A stretch of 64,000 bases of DNA from Thioalkalivibrio sp. ALJ24 (GTDB taxonomy: Bacteria; Pseudomonadota; Gammaproteobacteria; Ectothiorhodospirales; Ectothiorhodospiraceae): contig NZ_KB898731.1 in NCBI RefSeq assembly GCF_000377785.1, positions 1 through 64,000 of the forward strand. The letters are read 5' to 3'. The notes beneath the pieces are model-generated. The model was not told the DNA's origin, did not search any database, and worked only from the letters and a program-made list of their open reading frames with translations. Below are positions 48,844 through 58,781 of the stretch, piece after piece; position 1 is the stretch's first letter; the number at the start of each line of letters is the position of its first letter. Both the position numbers and the translations under genes were made by a program.

Positions 48844-49248
48844 TCAGTCGCGGTCGTGCTTGCGCTCTTCGGTGGGGGTGGAGGGTTTTACCTCCTCCGA
48901 GGCGAGGGTGTGGGTCTCGGGATCGTAGCGATCCTTGAGTTCGTCCTTGAGGGTCCCTTCCCACAGCGGGATGCCGACGAAATAACCAGCGCGGCCAATC
49001 AGGTGCGCGGCCACCGGGGCGGTCAGGATGATGAACACCACGATCGCCAGCGCGCGGGCGGTAACCGCACCGTCATCGAAGAACACCGCGGCCGCCACCA
49101 CCATGGTGCCACCACCCAGCGCACCGGCCTTGGTGGTCGCATGCATGCGGGTCAGCAGGTCGGGCATGCGCAGGGCGCCCAGCGCCGCCAGCAGCATCAG
49201 CAGCGAGCCCGTCAGCAGGAGTAAGGCGGTGATCCATTCAATCATCAC
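48844..49248 (-). CDS. mrpG: Mrp-type Na+/H+ antiporter subunit G
   Basis: A 134-residue protein with three membrane helices (MIEWITALLLLTGSLLMLLAALG and two more) and the family motif RMPDLLTRMHATTKAGALGGG, then a charged cytoplasmic tail. MrpG is required for the hetero-oligomeric Mrp complex that exchanges cytoplasmic Na+ for external H+. It starts at a GTG (a neighbouring ATG at 49245 is also possible) and overlaps mrpF by 11 bases. The last gene of the operon. Confidence 0.95.
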   Translation of the reverse strand: MMIEWITALLLLTGSLLMLLAALGALRMPDLLTRMHATTKAGALGGGTMVVAAAVFFDDGAVTARALAIVVFIILTAPVAAHLIGRAGYFVGIPLWEGTLKDELKDRYDPETHTLASEEVKPSTPTEERKHDRD

Positions 49249-49519
49249 TGCGGTACCCTCCCTTTTCCAGGTACCGCGCGAAGCCCACCGCCGCGAGGAA
49301 CGCGGTCAGCGCCAGCACCACGGCCACGTCGAGGAAGTTGGCCATGCCGGTTGCCACCGCATGCGTGGCAATGAACCCCACGGTCAGCGAAGCGATCAGC
49401 TCCAGCGCCACCACCCGGTCGGGCAGGCTGGGACCCTTGATCAGACGTATGAAGATGATCACCAGCGCCAGGCTGAGGATCACGAAGGTCGCGGTCACGG
49501 CCCAGTCGAGAATCGCCAT
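49238..49519 (-). CDS. mrpF: Mrp-type Na+/H+ antiporter subunit F
   Basis: A 93-residue protein with three membrane helices and the family signature IKGPSLPDRVVALELI (conserved Asp in the second part). MrpF is needed for antiport and has been linked to cholate efflux in Bacillus. Its ATG overlaps the mrpE stop by one base. Confidence 0.95.
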   Translation of the reverse strand: MAILDWAVTATFVILSLALVIIFIRLIKGPSLPDRVVALELIASLTVGFIATHAVATGMANFLDVAVVLALTAFLAAVGFARYLEKGGYRSDD

Positions 49520-49992
49520 CAGTCGATCAGCTCCATCACGCGGCTTTCCAGATCCTGCAGTTCGCGCCGCAGCTTGTCTTCGTCCTGCAGATACATCGCA
49601 TGGATATACAGCACCTTGCGATCGGTGGAAACGTCCAGGCTGAGGGTGCCCGGGGTCACCGAGATCAGGTTCGCCAGCACGGTGATCTGCGCGTCGGTAT
49701 GGGCGCGCAGCGGGAACGCGATCACCCCGGGCTTCATCAGGTGCGTGGGCGTCAGCACGTCCCAGGCAACCACCAGGTTGGCCTTGATCAGATCATAGAT
49801 GAAGAACGCGATGAAGGAGATCACCTTCGGCACCTTCCAGAAGAAGCTGCTGTGATCCGCCTTGCGGTTGAACGCAATCCACAGGGCCATGTAACTGAAC
49901 ACGAGGCCGGATAGCAGGCTGGTCGCGGTGAAACTGCCGGTCAGCATCATCCAGGCCAGCGCCAGCAGGAGGTTGAGTGCGAGCAGGTTCAT
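49519..49992 (-). CDS. mrpE: Mrp-type Na+/H+ antiporter subunit E
   Basis: A 157-residue MrpE/MnhE protein with membrane segments near the N-terminus (LNLLLALAWMMLTGSF, SGLVFSYMALWIAF) and around FIAFFIYDLIKANLVVAWDVL, then the family end VTPGTLSLDVSTDRKVLYIHAM. It overlaps mrpD by four bases. Confidence 0.95.
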   Translation of the reverse strand: MNLLALNLLLALAWMMLTGSFTATSLLSGLVFSYMALWIAFNRKADHSSFFWKVPKVISFIAFFIYDLIKANLVVAWDVLTPTHLMKPGVIAFPLRAHTDAQITVLANLISVTPGTLSLDVSTDRKVLYIHAMYLQDEDKLRRELQDLESRVMELID

Positions 49993-51503
49993 CGCGCGTC
50001 GTCCCCCAGAATCGCCTCGACATAGGCGTCCACGTCCAGCATCTGCTCACCGGCCGCCAGCGACAGCTGCAGGAACGGTTCGGCCGCCACACCCATCAGT
50101 ACCGCCAGCGCGGCCAGCACCGCCACCGGCGCATACAGCAGCCACATCCCTCGCCGATCCGGCCAGCTTGGTCCGACGGCCGGGGCCTGTTCGCCACGCG
50201 GATCGGCCTTCCAGAATGCCTCGGCCCAGATCTTCACCATGGAGTAGAAGGTGAGCAGGCCGGTGATCAGCGCGACGGCCACGATCCAGTAGGCCTCGAC
50301 CTCCAGCCCCGCGCGTACCAGCATCAGCTTGACCAGGAACCCGGACAGCGGCGGCAATCCGGCCAGCGACAGCGCAGCGATGAGGAACAGCACCGACAGC
50401 CCCGGATGGGTGCGGTACAACCCGCCGAGATCCTTCAGCTCGTGCGTGCCACGGGCGAAGTACGAGATCCCGCTGATCAGGAACAGGTTGGTCTTGACGA
50501 TGCTGTGATGAAGGATGAACAGCAGCGAGCCGGCGAGCGCCAGCGGGGTATGCAGGGCCAGCCCCATGAGCATGTAGCCGATCTGGCTGACGCTGTGGAA
50601 GGCCAGGATGCGGCGGAACTCGAACTGCGCGGCCGCGCCCAGCACGCCCACCAGCATGGTGAAGCCGGAACCCCACAGCAGGATGTTCTGGGTGACTTCC
50701 GGGGCCTCGGTGAACATCAGGGTGAAGAAGCGGATCAGCGCGTACACCCCGACCTTGGTCAGCAGCGCGGCGAAGATCGCCGAGATCGCCACCGGCGGCG
50801 TGTGGTAGGAGGCCGGCAGCCAGAAGAACAGCGGGAAGGCCGCCGCCTTGATCGCGAAGGCCACCATGAACAGCACGCCCACCACGGTCACCAGTCCGGT
50901 GTTTTCGGCCTCGCCCATGTAGGCCGCCAGCTCCGCCATGTTCAGGGTACCGAACAGGCCATAGGTCAGCCCCACCGCGGCCAGCAGGATCAGCGAAGAC
51001 ACCAGGTTGAGGGTGACGTACTTGATCGCCCCCTCCATCTGCGCGCGCTCGCCGCCGAGGATCAGCAGCGCGAACGAGGCGACCAGCAGGACCTCGATCC
51101 ACACGTACAGGTTGAAGATGTCCCCGGTGAGGAAGGCCCCGGCCACGCCGGCGAGCAGCAGCTGCAGCAGCGGGTGGTAGCCGAAGCGCTCGTGATCCGG
51201 GGTCATCGACACCAGCGAGTACACGGCCACGATCAGCCCCATCACGCCGGTCAGCAGGACCATGGTGGCGCTCAGCAGGTCGGCCGCCAGCACGATGCCG
51301 AACGGCGCCTGCCAGCTCCCCATGTGCATGGCCAGCACGCCGTCGTTCCAGACCGAAACCAGCAGCCAGATCCCGGCGGCGGTCAGCGAGAGGCCGCCCA
51401 CCACGCCGACCACGCGCTGCACCCCGCGCCACTGCCAGAAGGCCAGCGCGAGGCTCCCGAAAAACAGGGGGATGATGACCGGAAGGGCGACCTCGATCCT
51501 CAC
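49989..51503 (-). CDS. mrpD: Mrp-type Na+/H+ antiporter subunit D
   Basis: A 504-residue polytopic protein (about 14 helices) related to the NuoM/NuoN proton-pumping subunits of complex I. Visible are [15 protein letters not shown], the conserved Lys-containing [22 protein letters not shown], and [14 protein letters not shown]. It forms, with MrpA, the ion-translocating part of the antiporter. It starts at a GTG overlapping the mrpC stop. Confidence 0.96.
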   Translation of the reverse strand: MRIEVALPVIIPLFFGSLALAFWQWRGVQRVVGVVGGLSLTAAGIWLLVSVWNDGVLAMHMGSWQAPFGIVLAADLLSATMVLLTGVMGLIVAVYSLVSMTPDHERFGYHPLLQLLLAGVAGAFLTGDIFNLYVWIEVLLVASFALLILGGERAQMEGAIKYVTLNLVSSLILLAAVGLTYGLFGTLNMAELAAYMGEAENTGLVTVVGVLFMVAFAIKAAAFPLFFWLPASYHTPPVAISAIFAALLTKVGVYALIRFFTLMFTEAPEVTQNILLWGSGFTMLVGVLGAAAQFEFRRILAFHSVSQIGYMLMGLALHTPLALAGSLLFILHHSIVKTNLFLISGISYFARGTHELKDLGGLYRTHPGLSVLFLIAALSLAGLPPLSGFLVKLMLVRAGLEVEAYWIVAVALITGLLTFYSMVKIWAEAFWKADPRGEQAPAVGPSWPDRRGMWLLYAPVAVLAALAVLMGVAAEPFLQLSLAAGEQMLDVDAYVEAILGDDAR

Positions 51504-51853
51504 GTGTCCGTATCCTTCATTTCGTCCAGGTCATCCGCGCCCACCACCTCGTAGGCGCGATGGATCAGCACCACCGCAAAGGCGAGCACGCCGAAGCTGA
51601 TGACGATCGCGGTGAGGATCAGGGCCTGCGGCAGCGGGTCGGCCACCGCACCCTCGGGCGTGAGCATGCCCTCGGGGATCAGGGGGGGCGCGCCACGGGT
51701 CAGGCCCGAGGTGGCGAAGATCAGCAGGTTGGCGGCATTGGACAGCAGGATCAGGCCGATCACCAGCTTGACCAGGCTGCGCCGCAGCATCAGGTAGGTG
51801 GCCGTGGCGAACAGCACGCCCACCAGGATCGCGAGCAGGGGTTCCGCAGTCAT
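51500..51853 (-). CDS. mrpC: Mrp-type Na+/H+ antiporter subunit C
   Basis: A 117-residue three-helix protein related to NuoK ([40 protein letters not shown], here given as family region 6-46). The conserved [11 protein letters not shown] helix is present. ATG 51853 (MTAEPL) is chosen. The frame upstream is antisense artefact within mrpB. Overlaps both neighbours by four bases. Confidence 0.95.
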   Translation of the reverse strand: MTAEPLLAILVGVLFATATYLMLRRSLVKLVIGLILLSNAANLLIFATSGLTRGAPPLIPEGMLTPEGAVADPLPQALILTAIVISFGVLAFAVVLIHRAYEVVGADDLDEMKDTDT

Positions 51854-52275
51854 TCTTCCGCCTCCGCCAGGGCCAGGACGATGGTCAGCACGGTGCCGAT
51901 CACCACGAGGTACACGCCGATGTCGAACACCAGCGGGGTGGAGAGCTTGAGCTCGCCGAACAGTGGGACCTCCACGTCCCACCACAGCGAGGTCAGAAAG
52001 GCACGCCCCTGCAGCAGCGCGGGCACCCCGGACAGAGTCGCCAGCAGCAGACCGATGCCCAGCATGTTGCGCGGGTCGATGCGCAGGATGGCGCGCGCCT
52101 TGTAGACATCGAAGGCGAACATGTACAGCGCGAAGGCCATCGCCGCCACCAGACCGGCGATGAATCCGCCGCCCGGCTCGTCATGGCCGCGCAGCAGCAG
52201 GAACACCGAGAACAGCAGCAGCAGTGGCAGCAGCAGCCGCGTCCCCGTCTGCAGGATGAGCGAGCCGGCCATCAT
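51850..52275 (-). CDS. mrpB: Mrp-type Na+/H+ antiporter subunit B
   Basis: A 141-residue MnhB-domain protein with four membrane helices and the signature [21 protein letters not shown] (28-48). In some Mrp systems this domain is fused to MrpA, and here it is separate. It overlaps mrpA and mrpC by four bases each. Confidence 0.95.
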   Translation of the reverse strand: MMAGSLILQTGTRLLLPLLLLFSVFLLLRGHDEPGGGFIAGLVAAMAFALYMFAFDVYKARAILRIDPRNMLGIGLLLATLSGVPALLQGRAFLTSLWWDVEVPLFGELKLSTPLVFDIGVYLVVIGTVLTIVLALAEAEE

Positions 52276-54575
52276 GACTTGCGGTCCTCCGCGCGGAACT
52301 TGATCATCGCGTACACGCCTACCGCGGCCAGCGCGAGCACGAACAGCTCGCCAAGGGTATCCAGGGCGCGGAAGTCGACCAGGATCACGTTGACGATGTT
52401 GCGCCCGTAGGCCGACGGCTCGGACTCGGCAATGTGGTATTCGGAGATCGCCGGGAAGTACTGCACGCCCAGGGTGGCCATCAGCACCGCGGTCATCGTC
52501 ACGCCCACCGCCAGCGAGGCGATCACGTCACGCACCCGCGTGAGCGGATTGGAGAATTTCAGGAAGCCCGGCAGGCGGAACAGCACCAGAACCAGCAGGA
52601 TCACGGTCAGGGTCTCGACCAGGACCTGGGTGATCCCCAGATCCGGCGCGCTGAAGAACACGTAGATCAGCGCCACGCCGAAGCCCACGATGCCCAGCGA
52701 GGCCACCGCGGCCAACCGCGAATTCGTGGTGGCCACGAACATCGCCGCCAGCGCCACCAGGGCGACGATCACCCACTCGTGGATCAGGATGTCGTCGAAG
52801 CGTACCGAGACCTCGAAACCGCCCAGGGCCGCGAAGGTCCCGACCACCAGGGCGACGGTGGTGAGCATGGTCACCATGACGTAGGTGCGCAGATGGCCGT
52901 TCTGCAGGACGCGGGTCTGGAAATCCGAGAACCAGACCAGTCCGTCCATGAAACGCTCGTAGCCGCGCTCCGGCGCGATGCGCATGGCCGGCGCCATGCC
53001 CCGTCCTATGCCGGCACGCACCGAATCCCAGAAGCGATAGATCACCAGACCCGCGGCCAGGCTCAGCAGCGACATGCCCAGCGGCAGATTGATGCCGTGC
53101 CACAGCTTGAGCTCCATGCCGGGATCGGCCCCGTGGATGGACATCGCGGTGGCTGCCACCAGCGGCTGCGCCAGGGCCGGGAACAGACCGAGGACCAGAC
53201 CCAGCACCGACAACACCGCCGGGCCAGCCAGCATCGCACCGGGCGATTCATGCGGCGTGCGCTTGAATTCCCGACGCGCACCGAAGAACGGCCGCAGGCC
53301 CACGATCGCGGCCACCGCCACCACCAGGATCGCCGAGCCCAGCGCCAGCAGCGGCAGGACCACGGCCAGCGCGTCCGGCGCACCCAGGGCCGCCTCCAGC
53401 ATCAGTTCCTTGCCGACGAAGCCGAACAGCGGCGGCAGCCCGGCCAGCGACAGCGCGGCGATCACCGAGAACGCCGCGGTCAGCGGCATCGCGTGGCGCA
53501 GCCCGCCCATGTTCGGAACTTCCTTCTCGCCGGTGCCGTGGTCGATGGACCCGGCGAGCATGAACAGCGCACCCTTGTACAGCGAATGCGCCAACAGGAA
53601 CGCGGCCCCGGCCATCGCGGCATACGGTGTGCCGATGCCGATCAGCATGGTCAGCGTGCCCAGCGCCATCACCGTGGAATAGGCCAGCAGCTTCTTGATC
53701 TCGGTGCTCTGGATGGCCATCCAGGCCCCGGTGAACATGGTCACCGCCCCGAACAGGCCCAGCGTCCAGGTCCACAGCTCGGTGCCTCCCAGTTCCGGGT
53801 TCAGGCGCGCCATCAGATAGACCCCCGCCTTCACCATGGTGGCCGAGTGCAGGTAGGCCGAGACCGGCGTGGGCGCGGCCATCGCGTTGGGCAGCCAGAA
53901 ATGGAACGGGAACTGGGCCGACTTGGTGAAGGTGCCCAGCAGGATCAGGATCACCAGCGGCAGATACAGCGCATGCTCGTGCAGAGAGTCCTCGCCGGCC
54001 AGGATCTCCGAGAGTTCCCAGGAACCGGCCGCCATCGCCAGCAACACCAGTCCGGCGAGCAGGGCCAGACCGCCGCCCACCGTTACGATCAGGCCCTGCA
54101 GCGCGGCCTTGCGCGCCTTGAGATCCTCATGGTTGTAGCCGATCAGCAGGTAGGAGGTGATGCTGGTCAGCTCCCAGAAGATGAACATCAGGATGATGTT
54201 GTCGGCCAGCACCAGCCCCAGCATGGAGCCCATGAACGACAGGATCAGCACGTAGAAGCGCCCGAGGTCGCGGTGCGCCTCGAGGTAGCGCCCGGCGTAG
54301 CTGACCACGAACACGCCGATGCCCGCGATCAGCAGCGCGAACATCAGCGACAGGCCGTCGATCAGGAACGAGAACTGGACATCCAGCCCGGGCATCCACT
54401 GCCAGGCCAGGCGCACGCTCTCGCCCCCCACGACGGCGGGCAGGAAACTCGCGAAATAGACGAACAGGGCCGCCGGCAGCAGGGCCAGTACCCAGCCGCT
54501 GTGGCGCCCGGTGGCCCGATGCACCACGGGCGCCAGCGCCGCCACCACGAAGATTGAAAGAATCGCGAACAGCAT
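52272..54575 (-). CDS. mrpA: Mrp-type Na+/H+ antiporter subunit A
   Basis: A 767-residue membrane protein, first gene of the mrpABCDEFG operon. The main part resembles NuoL ([69 protein letters not shown]). The C-terminal ~200 residues carry the MbhD-like [21 protein letters not shown] and an MbhE-like end. Na+/H+ exchange by this complex maintains pH and sodium balance in saline or alkaline habitats. The promoter should lie in 54576-54691. Confidence 0.97.
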   Translation of the reverse strand: MLFAILSIFVVAALAPVVHRATGRHSGWVLALLPAALFVYFASFLPAVVGGESVRLAWQWMPGLDVQFSFLIDGLSLMFALLIAGIGVFVVSYAGRYLEAHRDLGRFYVLILSFMGSMLGLVLADNIILMFIFWELTSITSYLLIGYNHEDLKARKAALQGLIVTVGGGLALLAGLVLLAMAAGSWELSEILAGEDSLHEHALYLPLVILILLGTFTKSAQFPFHFWLPNAMAAPTPVSAYLHSATMVKAGVYLMARLNPELGGTELWTWTLGLFGAVTMFTGAWMAIQSTEIKKLLAYSTVMALGTLTMLIGIGTPYAAMAGAAFLLAHSLYKGALFMLAGSIDHGTGEKEVPNMGGLRHAMPLTAAFSVIAALSLAGLPPLFGFVGKELMLEAALGAPDALAVVLPLLALGSAILVVAVAAIVGLRPFFGARREFKRTPHESPGAMLAGPAVLSVLGLVLGLFPALAQPLVAATAMSIHGADPGMELKLWHGINLPLGMSLLSLAAGLVIYRFWDSVRAGIGRGMAPAMRIAPERGYERFMDGLVWFSDFQTRVLQNGHLRTYVMVTMLTTVALVVGTFAALGGFEVSVRFDDILIHEWVIVALVALAAMFVATTNSRLAAVASLGIVGFGVALIYVFFSAPDLGITQVLVETLTVILLVLVLFRLPGFLKFSNPLTRVRDVIASLAVGVTMTAVLMATLGVQYFPAISEYHIAESEPSAYGRNIVNVILVDFRALDTLGELFVLALAAVGVYAMIKFRAEDRKS

Positions 54576-54691
54576 CCAGATGGACGTCCTGACAGGGGTC
54601 GGGAAGACGCCCGGCGGGCGCCCGTCACAGAATGGCGAAGGCTACCGGGTCAGCCGGGGGCGCGCAACAGCACACCCCCGGTAGCGGGTAC

Positions 54692-55357
54692 TCAGTTCAG
54701 CCAGTCGCTGCGCCGACGACGGCTCGGCAGCCGCGTCAGAATGACCCCGAGGATCGCGCTGCCCACTGCCACCGCAGCCCCGGTCATGAACCAGCGGCGG
54801 TCGCTGTCGGCGCGCATCACGTCGACCTGTCGGCGATATTCCTCGGCCGTCTCGCGGGTCTCCAGGAGTTCCTCTTCCAGCTGCTCGTTGCGGCGCTGGA
54901 TCTCCGCCGGACGCTCGGCAATGTCGCGCAGCTCCTCGAGTTCCTCCTGCATGCCGTTGATCCGGTCGGCCTTCTCGTCGCGTTCCTGGCGCAGCGCGTT
55001 ACGCTCGTCCAGCAGCTCGGCGATGCGGCCCTCCTGATCGTCGGCCCCGGAACGGATCTCGGCCAGTTCCTCTTCCACCTCGGCCAGGCGCTCGCGCGCA
55101 TGCGGCTCGTCCTGCAGATATCGGCTGAGGATCCAGGCTTCGTTGCCGCTGGGGAGCCGGATCCGGCTGTAACCGCTGTCTTCCTCCAGCACCTCGACCC
55201 GGTCACCGGAGTCCAGCGAACTGATGATCCGGCCGCCCTCGGGGCTGGACCAGACCCCCGTCTCGAGGGTGTCGGAAACGTAACGGGTCTCCGCCGCGGC
55301 CGAACCTCCGGCGAGCAAAAGCCCCGCCAGCGTCACTGTCATCAGCCCCTTTCGCAT
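54692..55357 (-). CDS. SH3-domain coiled-coil membrane protein (TIGR04211/YgiM type)
   Basis: A 221-residue protein with a signal peptide (RKGLMTVTLAGLLLAGGSAAAE), a bacterial SH3 domain (about 24-90, ETRYVSDTLETGVWSSPEGG to EAWILSRYLQDEP), a long coiled coil (about 92-180, rich in Glu, Arg and Leu) and one C-terminal membrane helix (about 190-207) followed by a basic tail. This is the architecture of E. coli YgiM and its relatives, whose role is unclear but thought to be in the envelope. ATG 55357 fits the signal peptide best. Confidence 0.88.
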   Translation of the reverse strand: MRKGLMTVTLAGLLLAGGSAAAETRYVSDTLETGVWSSPEGGRIISSLDSGDRVEVLEEDSGYSRIRLPSGNEAWILSRYLQDEPHARERLAEVEEELAEIRSGADDQEGRIAELLDERNALRQERDEKADRINGMQEELEELRDIAERPAEIQRRNEQLEEELLETRETAEEYRRQVDVMRADSDRRWFMTGAAVAVGSAILGVILTRLPSRRRRSDWLN

Positions 55358-55457
55358 TCGCACCCCGCGTACCTCGGTCAATGTTTCGGATCGGACCGCC
55401 ATTCTAGGCGAACGTCCGGTCAGGCACACATACCTCTGGCGGATGAGGTGAAACGCG

Positions 55458-56846
55458 TCACGCACCAGGAACACCCCCTGACCGGCGCGCCGCCAGGGCG
55501 CGACGGATCCACCCGGGCAGAAAGATCACCACCTCGAAGGCGGCCGGCAGCAGGCGACGCAGCTGGCATGCCCCCACGGCCAGCAGGTACAGCAAGCCGG
55601 CGAGCAGGCCCAGCAGGGTGCTCAGGAGACCGCCGAGTAGCACACGGGTCGCCTGCAGCAGCCCCACGACCCACACCGGCACCAGCGCCAGAACAAGCGG
55701 GATCAACAGTCCCAGGGCCGCGCCGACCAGCTGTTCCGCATGACGGATACCCGGCGGCAGTGCCCGCTCCTCGCCCTCCAGCAACAGCGTCACCAGCTCG
55801 TGCTGATACACCAGCCAGTCGAGATGGAATCCGGCCAGTGCGGACACTGCCGCCACCAACGCGAGCACCCCGATGGAAACCGCCGCCAGGGCCCGCGGTG
55901 CCCAGCCGCCACCCTCCATCAGGGCCCGCGGCAGCGTGCGGGTGACGCCGCGAGTCTCGGCCAGGATCCAGCCGGCCAGCGTCGCCATTCCCAGCAACAG
56001 GAACAGCATCCACTCGGCCCCCGGCGCGGTGAGGCCCGAGCCCTCCGCTGGATCCGGGAACATGCCGGCCAGGGCGGGGCCGAACACATGCTGATGCACC
56101 ACCACGGCCAGCGCCGCCAGCGCCAGCCCGGCCGCCCCCATCAGCCATTGCGTCGCGGCCTGGGCATGCGCCGGCAGGGCCCGGCCCAACCGCTGCCCAT
56201 CCTCCCCGCGGCGATTGAGCGAACGGTCCAGGCGTTCGCCCTGGCGTTCAAGCCGGCCCAGCTCGTCCTGCACCTGTTCCAGCCGCGCGACCATCTCGCG
56301 CAGCGGACTGTCGACCCGGCGCCGCGCCGACAGCAGGGCGCTGGCCGAGCGACGCTGCTCCTCCAGCCCCGAGCGGGCAATGCGCAGCACCGTGTCTTCC
56401 ATGTCGTGCGCCAGGCGCCGTGCCTCCGGGGTCTCGCCGGCCGGGGTCTGCGCCAGCGCCTCCAGGCGCGAGACCCAGACCGGCTCCTCGGTCAACCGGC
56501 GTTCGTCGCGCTGGTAGGCCTCCTCCATCAGCCGCAGGGTGTCGTGTGCCTGCTGGCGCAGGGCCGGCAGCTGTGCGAGGTCATGCCCCACCATCTCGGC
56601 GTACCGGCGTTCCAGCGCGGTTACCGCACTGTGGATGCGTTCAGCCTCCAGCCGCTCCACGTGTTGCCCGTGCCAGCCCTGCACGGCATCGCGCAGGTGC
56701 AGGACCTGGCGGCGCAGGGCACAGGTCCCGCGCGCCAGCGCCGCCGCCACCGCGACCAGAAAACGCCGCAGCGGTTGCCGGGCCAGATCGAGCAGTCCGA
56801 TGGCGATCGCGATCGCCAGGATCCACAACAGAACGGTGGCCGCCAC
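55458..56846 (-). CDS. Unknown multi-helix membrane protein with coiled-coil segment
   Basis: A 462-residue protein with one N-terminal membrane helix (VAATVLLWILAIAIAIGLLDLA), then a long helical soluble region with coiled-coil character (about 70-240, heptads such as REMVARLEQVQDELGRLERQGERLDRSL). Six or so membrane helices follow (about 250-440) and a basic C-terminus. It resembles large-conductance-channel-like or stretch-sensing envelope proteins only in shape. I do not recognise the family. The GTG at 56846 has AGGGGGAG upstream. An ATG at 56936 would precede it with a polar leader unlike a membrane protein start. It lies 100 bp upstream of the SH3 gene on the same strand. Confidence 0.65.
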   Translation of the reverse strand: MAATVLLWILAIAIAIGLLDLARQPLRRFLVAVAAALARGTCALRRQVLHLRDAVQGWHGQHVERLEAERIHSAVTALERRYAEMVGHDLAQLPALRQQAHDTLRLMEEAYQRDERRLTEEPVWVSRLEALAQTPAGETPEARRLAHDMEDTVLRIARSGLEEQRRSASALLSARRRVDSPLREMVARLEQVQDELGRLERQGERLDRSLNRRGEDGQRLGRALPAHAQAATQWLMGAAGLALAALAVVVHQHVFGPALAGMFPDPAEGSGLTAPGAEWMLFLLLGMATLAGWILAETRGVTRTLPRALMEGGGWAPRALAAVSIGVLALVAAVSALAGFHLDWLVYQHELVTLLLEGEERALPPGIRHAEQLVGAALGLLIPLVLALVPVWVVGLLQATRVLLGGLLSTLLGLLAGLLYLLAVGACQLRRLLPAAFEVVIFLPGWIRRALAARRSGGVPGA

Positions 56847-57042
56847 TTCTCCCCCTTTCGGACCGCGCCACACACCGGCGGCAGGCCGGGGCGAAGACGC
56901 GGACTCGCGGTCTGGATGTCGGACCCGATTATGCACGACCCGCAGCCGCCTCGCCGTGCCATCCCCATGACCGGGATTCTGACCGGCCTCAAGTTCCGGA
57001 CGGGCACGCCGATACCCCGATTAAATCTTCGGAGGATCCGCG

Positions 57043-57357
57043 ATGCTTGATCTCGAACTCCTGTCCGGTCCGTCGGTGTCCACTCACGACGAACCGCAGT
57101 GGCTGGACACCGGCTTCACCGCGGGCTGGATTCCGGCCTTTCGTCACCGTGGCAACGGCGAGGTGCATGCCAGCCACCTGGAAGACGGCCGCCTCGCCAG
57201 TGCCCATATCCTGGACACCCTTCCGGATGCCTGGGTGGCCGAACGCGACGACCGGGGACGGCCCGATTCGCTGATCCCGCAGGTTCAGGCCGGTTACCTG
57301 CGCGGGGATCGTTTCTTCACCCTGGCGGAGCTGCTGCGCTACCCGGCCGACGCCTGA
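57043..57357 (+). CDS. Unknown 104-residue protein
   Basis: A small acidic soluble protein with CGGAGG 7-12 bases before the ATG and a strong hairpin after the stop, so it is likely a real independent gene. No Cys, membrane or signal segments. Only aromatic and His/Asp-rich pieces such as DTGFTAGWIPAFRHRG and DRFFTLAELLRYPADA stand out. No family recognised. It is upstream of fabA but separated from it by the hairpin. Confidence 0.65.
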   Translation: MLDLELLSGPSVSTHDEPQWLDTGFTAGWIPAFRHRGNGEVHASHLEDGRLASAHILDTLPDAWVAERDDRGRPDSLIPQVQAGYLRGDRFFTLAELLRYPADA

Positions 57358-57366
57358 CCCGCCCTT

Positions 57367-57390
57367 CCCGCCGCCGGCCCCGGCGGCGGG
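57367..57390 (+). terminator. Strong hairpin after the 104-residue gene
   Basis: CCCGCCGCCGG (57367-57377) pairs with CCGGCGGCGGG (57380-57390), an 11-bp stem, followed by AATTGCTTTT, a weak U tract. Probable intrinsic terminator. Confidence 0.7.
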
Positions 57391-57450
57391 AATTGCTTTT
57401 GCCCGCCGGTTTCGGTCCAATACCGGGCTTTTCCCCCGAGCATCCTCCCC

Positions 57451-57963
57451 ATGCAGAAGAATCAGTACGATCGCGACGAACTCCTGGCCTGCGGCTACGG
57501 CAACATGTTCGGCCCGGGCAACGCCCAGCTGCCGGTCCCCAACATGTTGATGATGGACCGGGTCACGGAGATCAACAGCGATGGCGGCCAGTACGGCAAG
57601 GGCGAGATGCTCGCCGAACTGGACATCCACCCGGACCAGTGGTTCTTCGCCTGCCACTTCCCCGGCGACCCGGTGATGCCCGGCTGCCTGGGACTGGACG
57701 CGATGTGGCAGCTGGTCGGCTTCTATCTCGCCTGGTTGGGCAACCCCGGCCGCGGGCGCGCGCTGGGCGTGGGCGAGGTGAAGTTCACCGGCCAGGTGCT
57801 GCCGACCGCCGAACGGGTCACCTACCACGTGGAAATGAAACGGGTGATCTCGCGCAAGCTGGTGCTGGGCATCGGTGACGGCACAGTGCAGGTGGACGGT
57901 CGTACGATCTACGAAGCCACCGACCTGCGCGTCGGCCTGTTCACCTCCACCGAAAACTTCTGA
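57451..57963 (+). CDS. fabA: 3-hydroxydecanoyl-ACP dehydratase/isomerase
   Basis: FabA dehydrates 3-hydroxydecanoyl-ACP and isomerises the product to the cis-3 form, the entry to unsaturated fatty acids. The 170 residues hold the hot-dog fold signature [24 protein letters not shown], with catalytic His69 and Asp83. In E. coli-type bacteria FabB is needed to elongate the cis product, but fabB is not adjacent here. Its last 55 bases overlap the end of the convergent methyltransferase gene. Confidence 0.97.
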   Translation: MQKNQYDRDELLACGYGNMFGPGNAQLPVPNMLMMDRVTEINSDGGQYGKGEMLAELDIHPDQWFFACHFPGDPVMPGCLGLDAMWQLVGFYLAWLGNPGRGRALGVGEVKFTGQVLPTAERVTYHVEMKRVISRKLVLGIGDGTVQVDGRTIYEATDLRVGLFTSTENF

Positions 57964-58781
57964 GGCAGCCCCAGCACGTCCCGGTGCCCGACCCGCAGGC
58001 GGCCCTCGCCCCGATCAATATGGGCGCGGCGCCGCTCGCCCCATTCCCGGAACGCCGCCGCCCGGCCAGGCTCGATCGCGGACGCCGCGGCCACCCAGCC
58101 ATCCATCAGGGCACTTGCCAGGCCCGCCCGTGACGCGTCGAGATCCCAGACCGCATCGGCCATCTCGACGGCGTAGCCATGGTCTTCCAGGCGTCGCGCC
58201 AGATATTCGCCGGCCCGCGGGCCCAGGGCCGGGCCGAACCCCTTGTCGGTGAGCTGGTGGCGATTGACCGCCGCGCGCAGCGCCGCATCCCCGTGGTCCG
58301 CGGGACTTGCCTCGATCCGGCCGTCGTAACTGAGCGCGAACAGCACCGCGGCCCCGCGCTCTGCACAGGCCGCCACCAGCCGGTCCAGCCAGTCCGCCGA
58401 GACCAGGTCCAGCAGCGCGGAGCCGGTCACCACCAGCGGCTCGCCCGGCGGCGGGTCCGGCAACGGCGGCGGCCCTGCGGCGAAGTCTTCCACCCGGCGT
58501 TCGCGCACGTATTCGCCACCCGCGCCCCGGCAGGCCGCCTCCAGCAGTTCCGCGTCGTGGTCCACCAGGGTCCAGTGCTGAGGTTCCGGCAGCCGCGGCG
58601 CCAGCCAGCGCAGGCCGGAACCCCGGCCGGCACCCAGATCGAACACGCGCAGGGGCGTCTGTGGCGTCGCCCGCACCTGCCGCGCCCAGGCGTCCAGGGC
58701 ATCGGCCAGGGCGGTCGAACGCGCCGCATGGTCCGCGGGCTCGCGCAGGCTCAGCCAGCCGGCATCGAAGTGCTCGCTCAC
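57909..58781 (-). CDS. Class I SAM-dependent methyltransferase
   Basis: A 290-residue protein with the SAM-binding motif [17 protein letters not shown] (47-62) and motif II-like [14 protein letters not shown] (about 70-83). Its acceptor is unknown. It begins at a GTG overlapping the glycosyltransferase stop (GTGA), the fourth gene of a coupled operon with an MDR dehydrogenase, a PTPS-like protein and a glycosyltransferase. This suggests methylation of a glycosylated or lipid-linked product, as inference. Its 3' end runs 55 bases into the convergent fabA. Confidence 0.85.
   Translation of the reverse strand: MSEHFDAGWLSLREPADHAARSTALADALDAWARQVRATPQTPLRVFDLGAGRGSGLRWLAPRLPEPQHWTLVDHDAELLEAACRGAGGEYVRERRVEDFAAGPPPLPDPPPGEPLVVTGSALLDLVSADWLDRLVAACAERGAAVLFALSYDGRIEASPADHGDAALRAAVNRHQLTDKGFGPALGPRAGEYLARRLEDHGYAVEMADAVWDLDASRAGLASALMDGWVAAASAIEPGRAAAFREWGERRRAHIDRGEGRLRVGHRDVLGLPQKFSVEVNRPTRRSVAS

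Noticed and set aside
57451-57963. fabAB operon
   Set aside because: No fabB follows fabA here. The next gene is convergent and unrelated.
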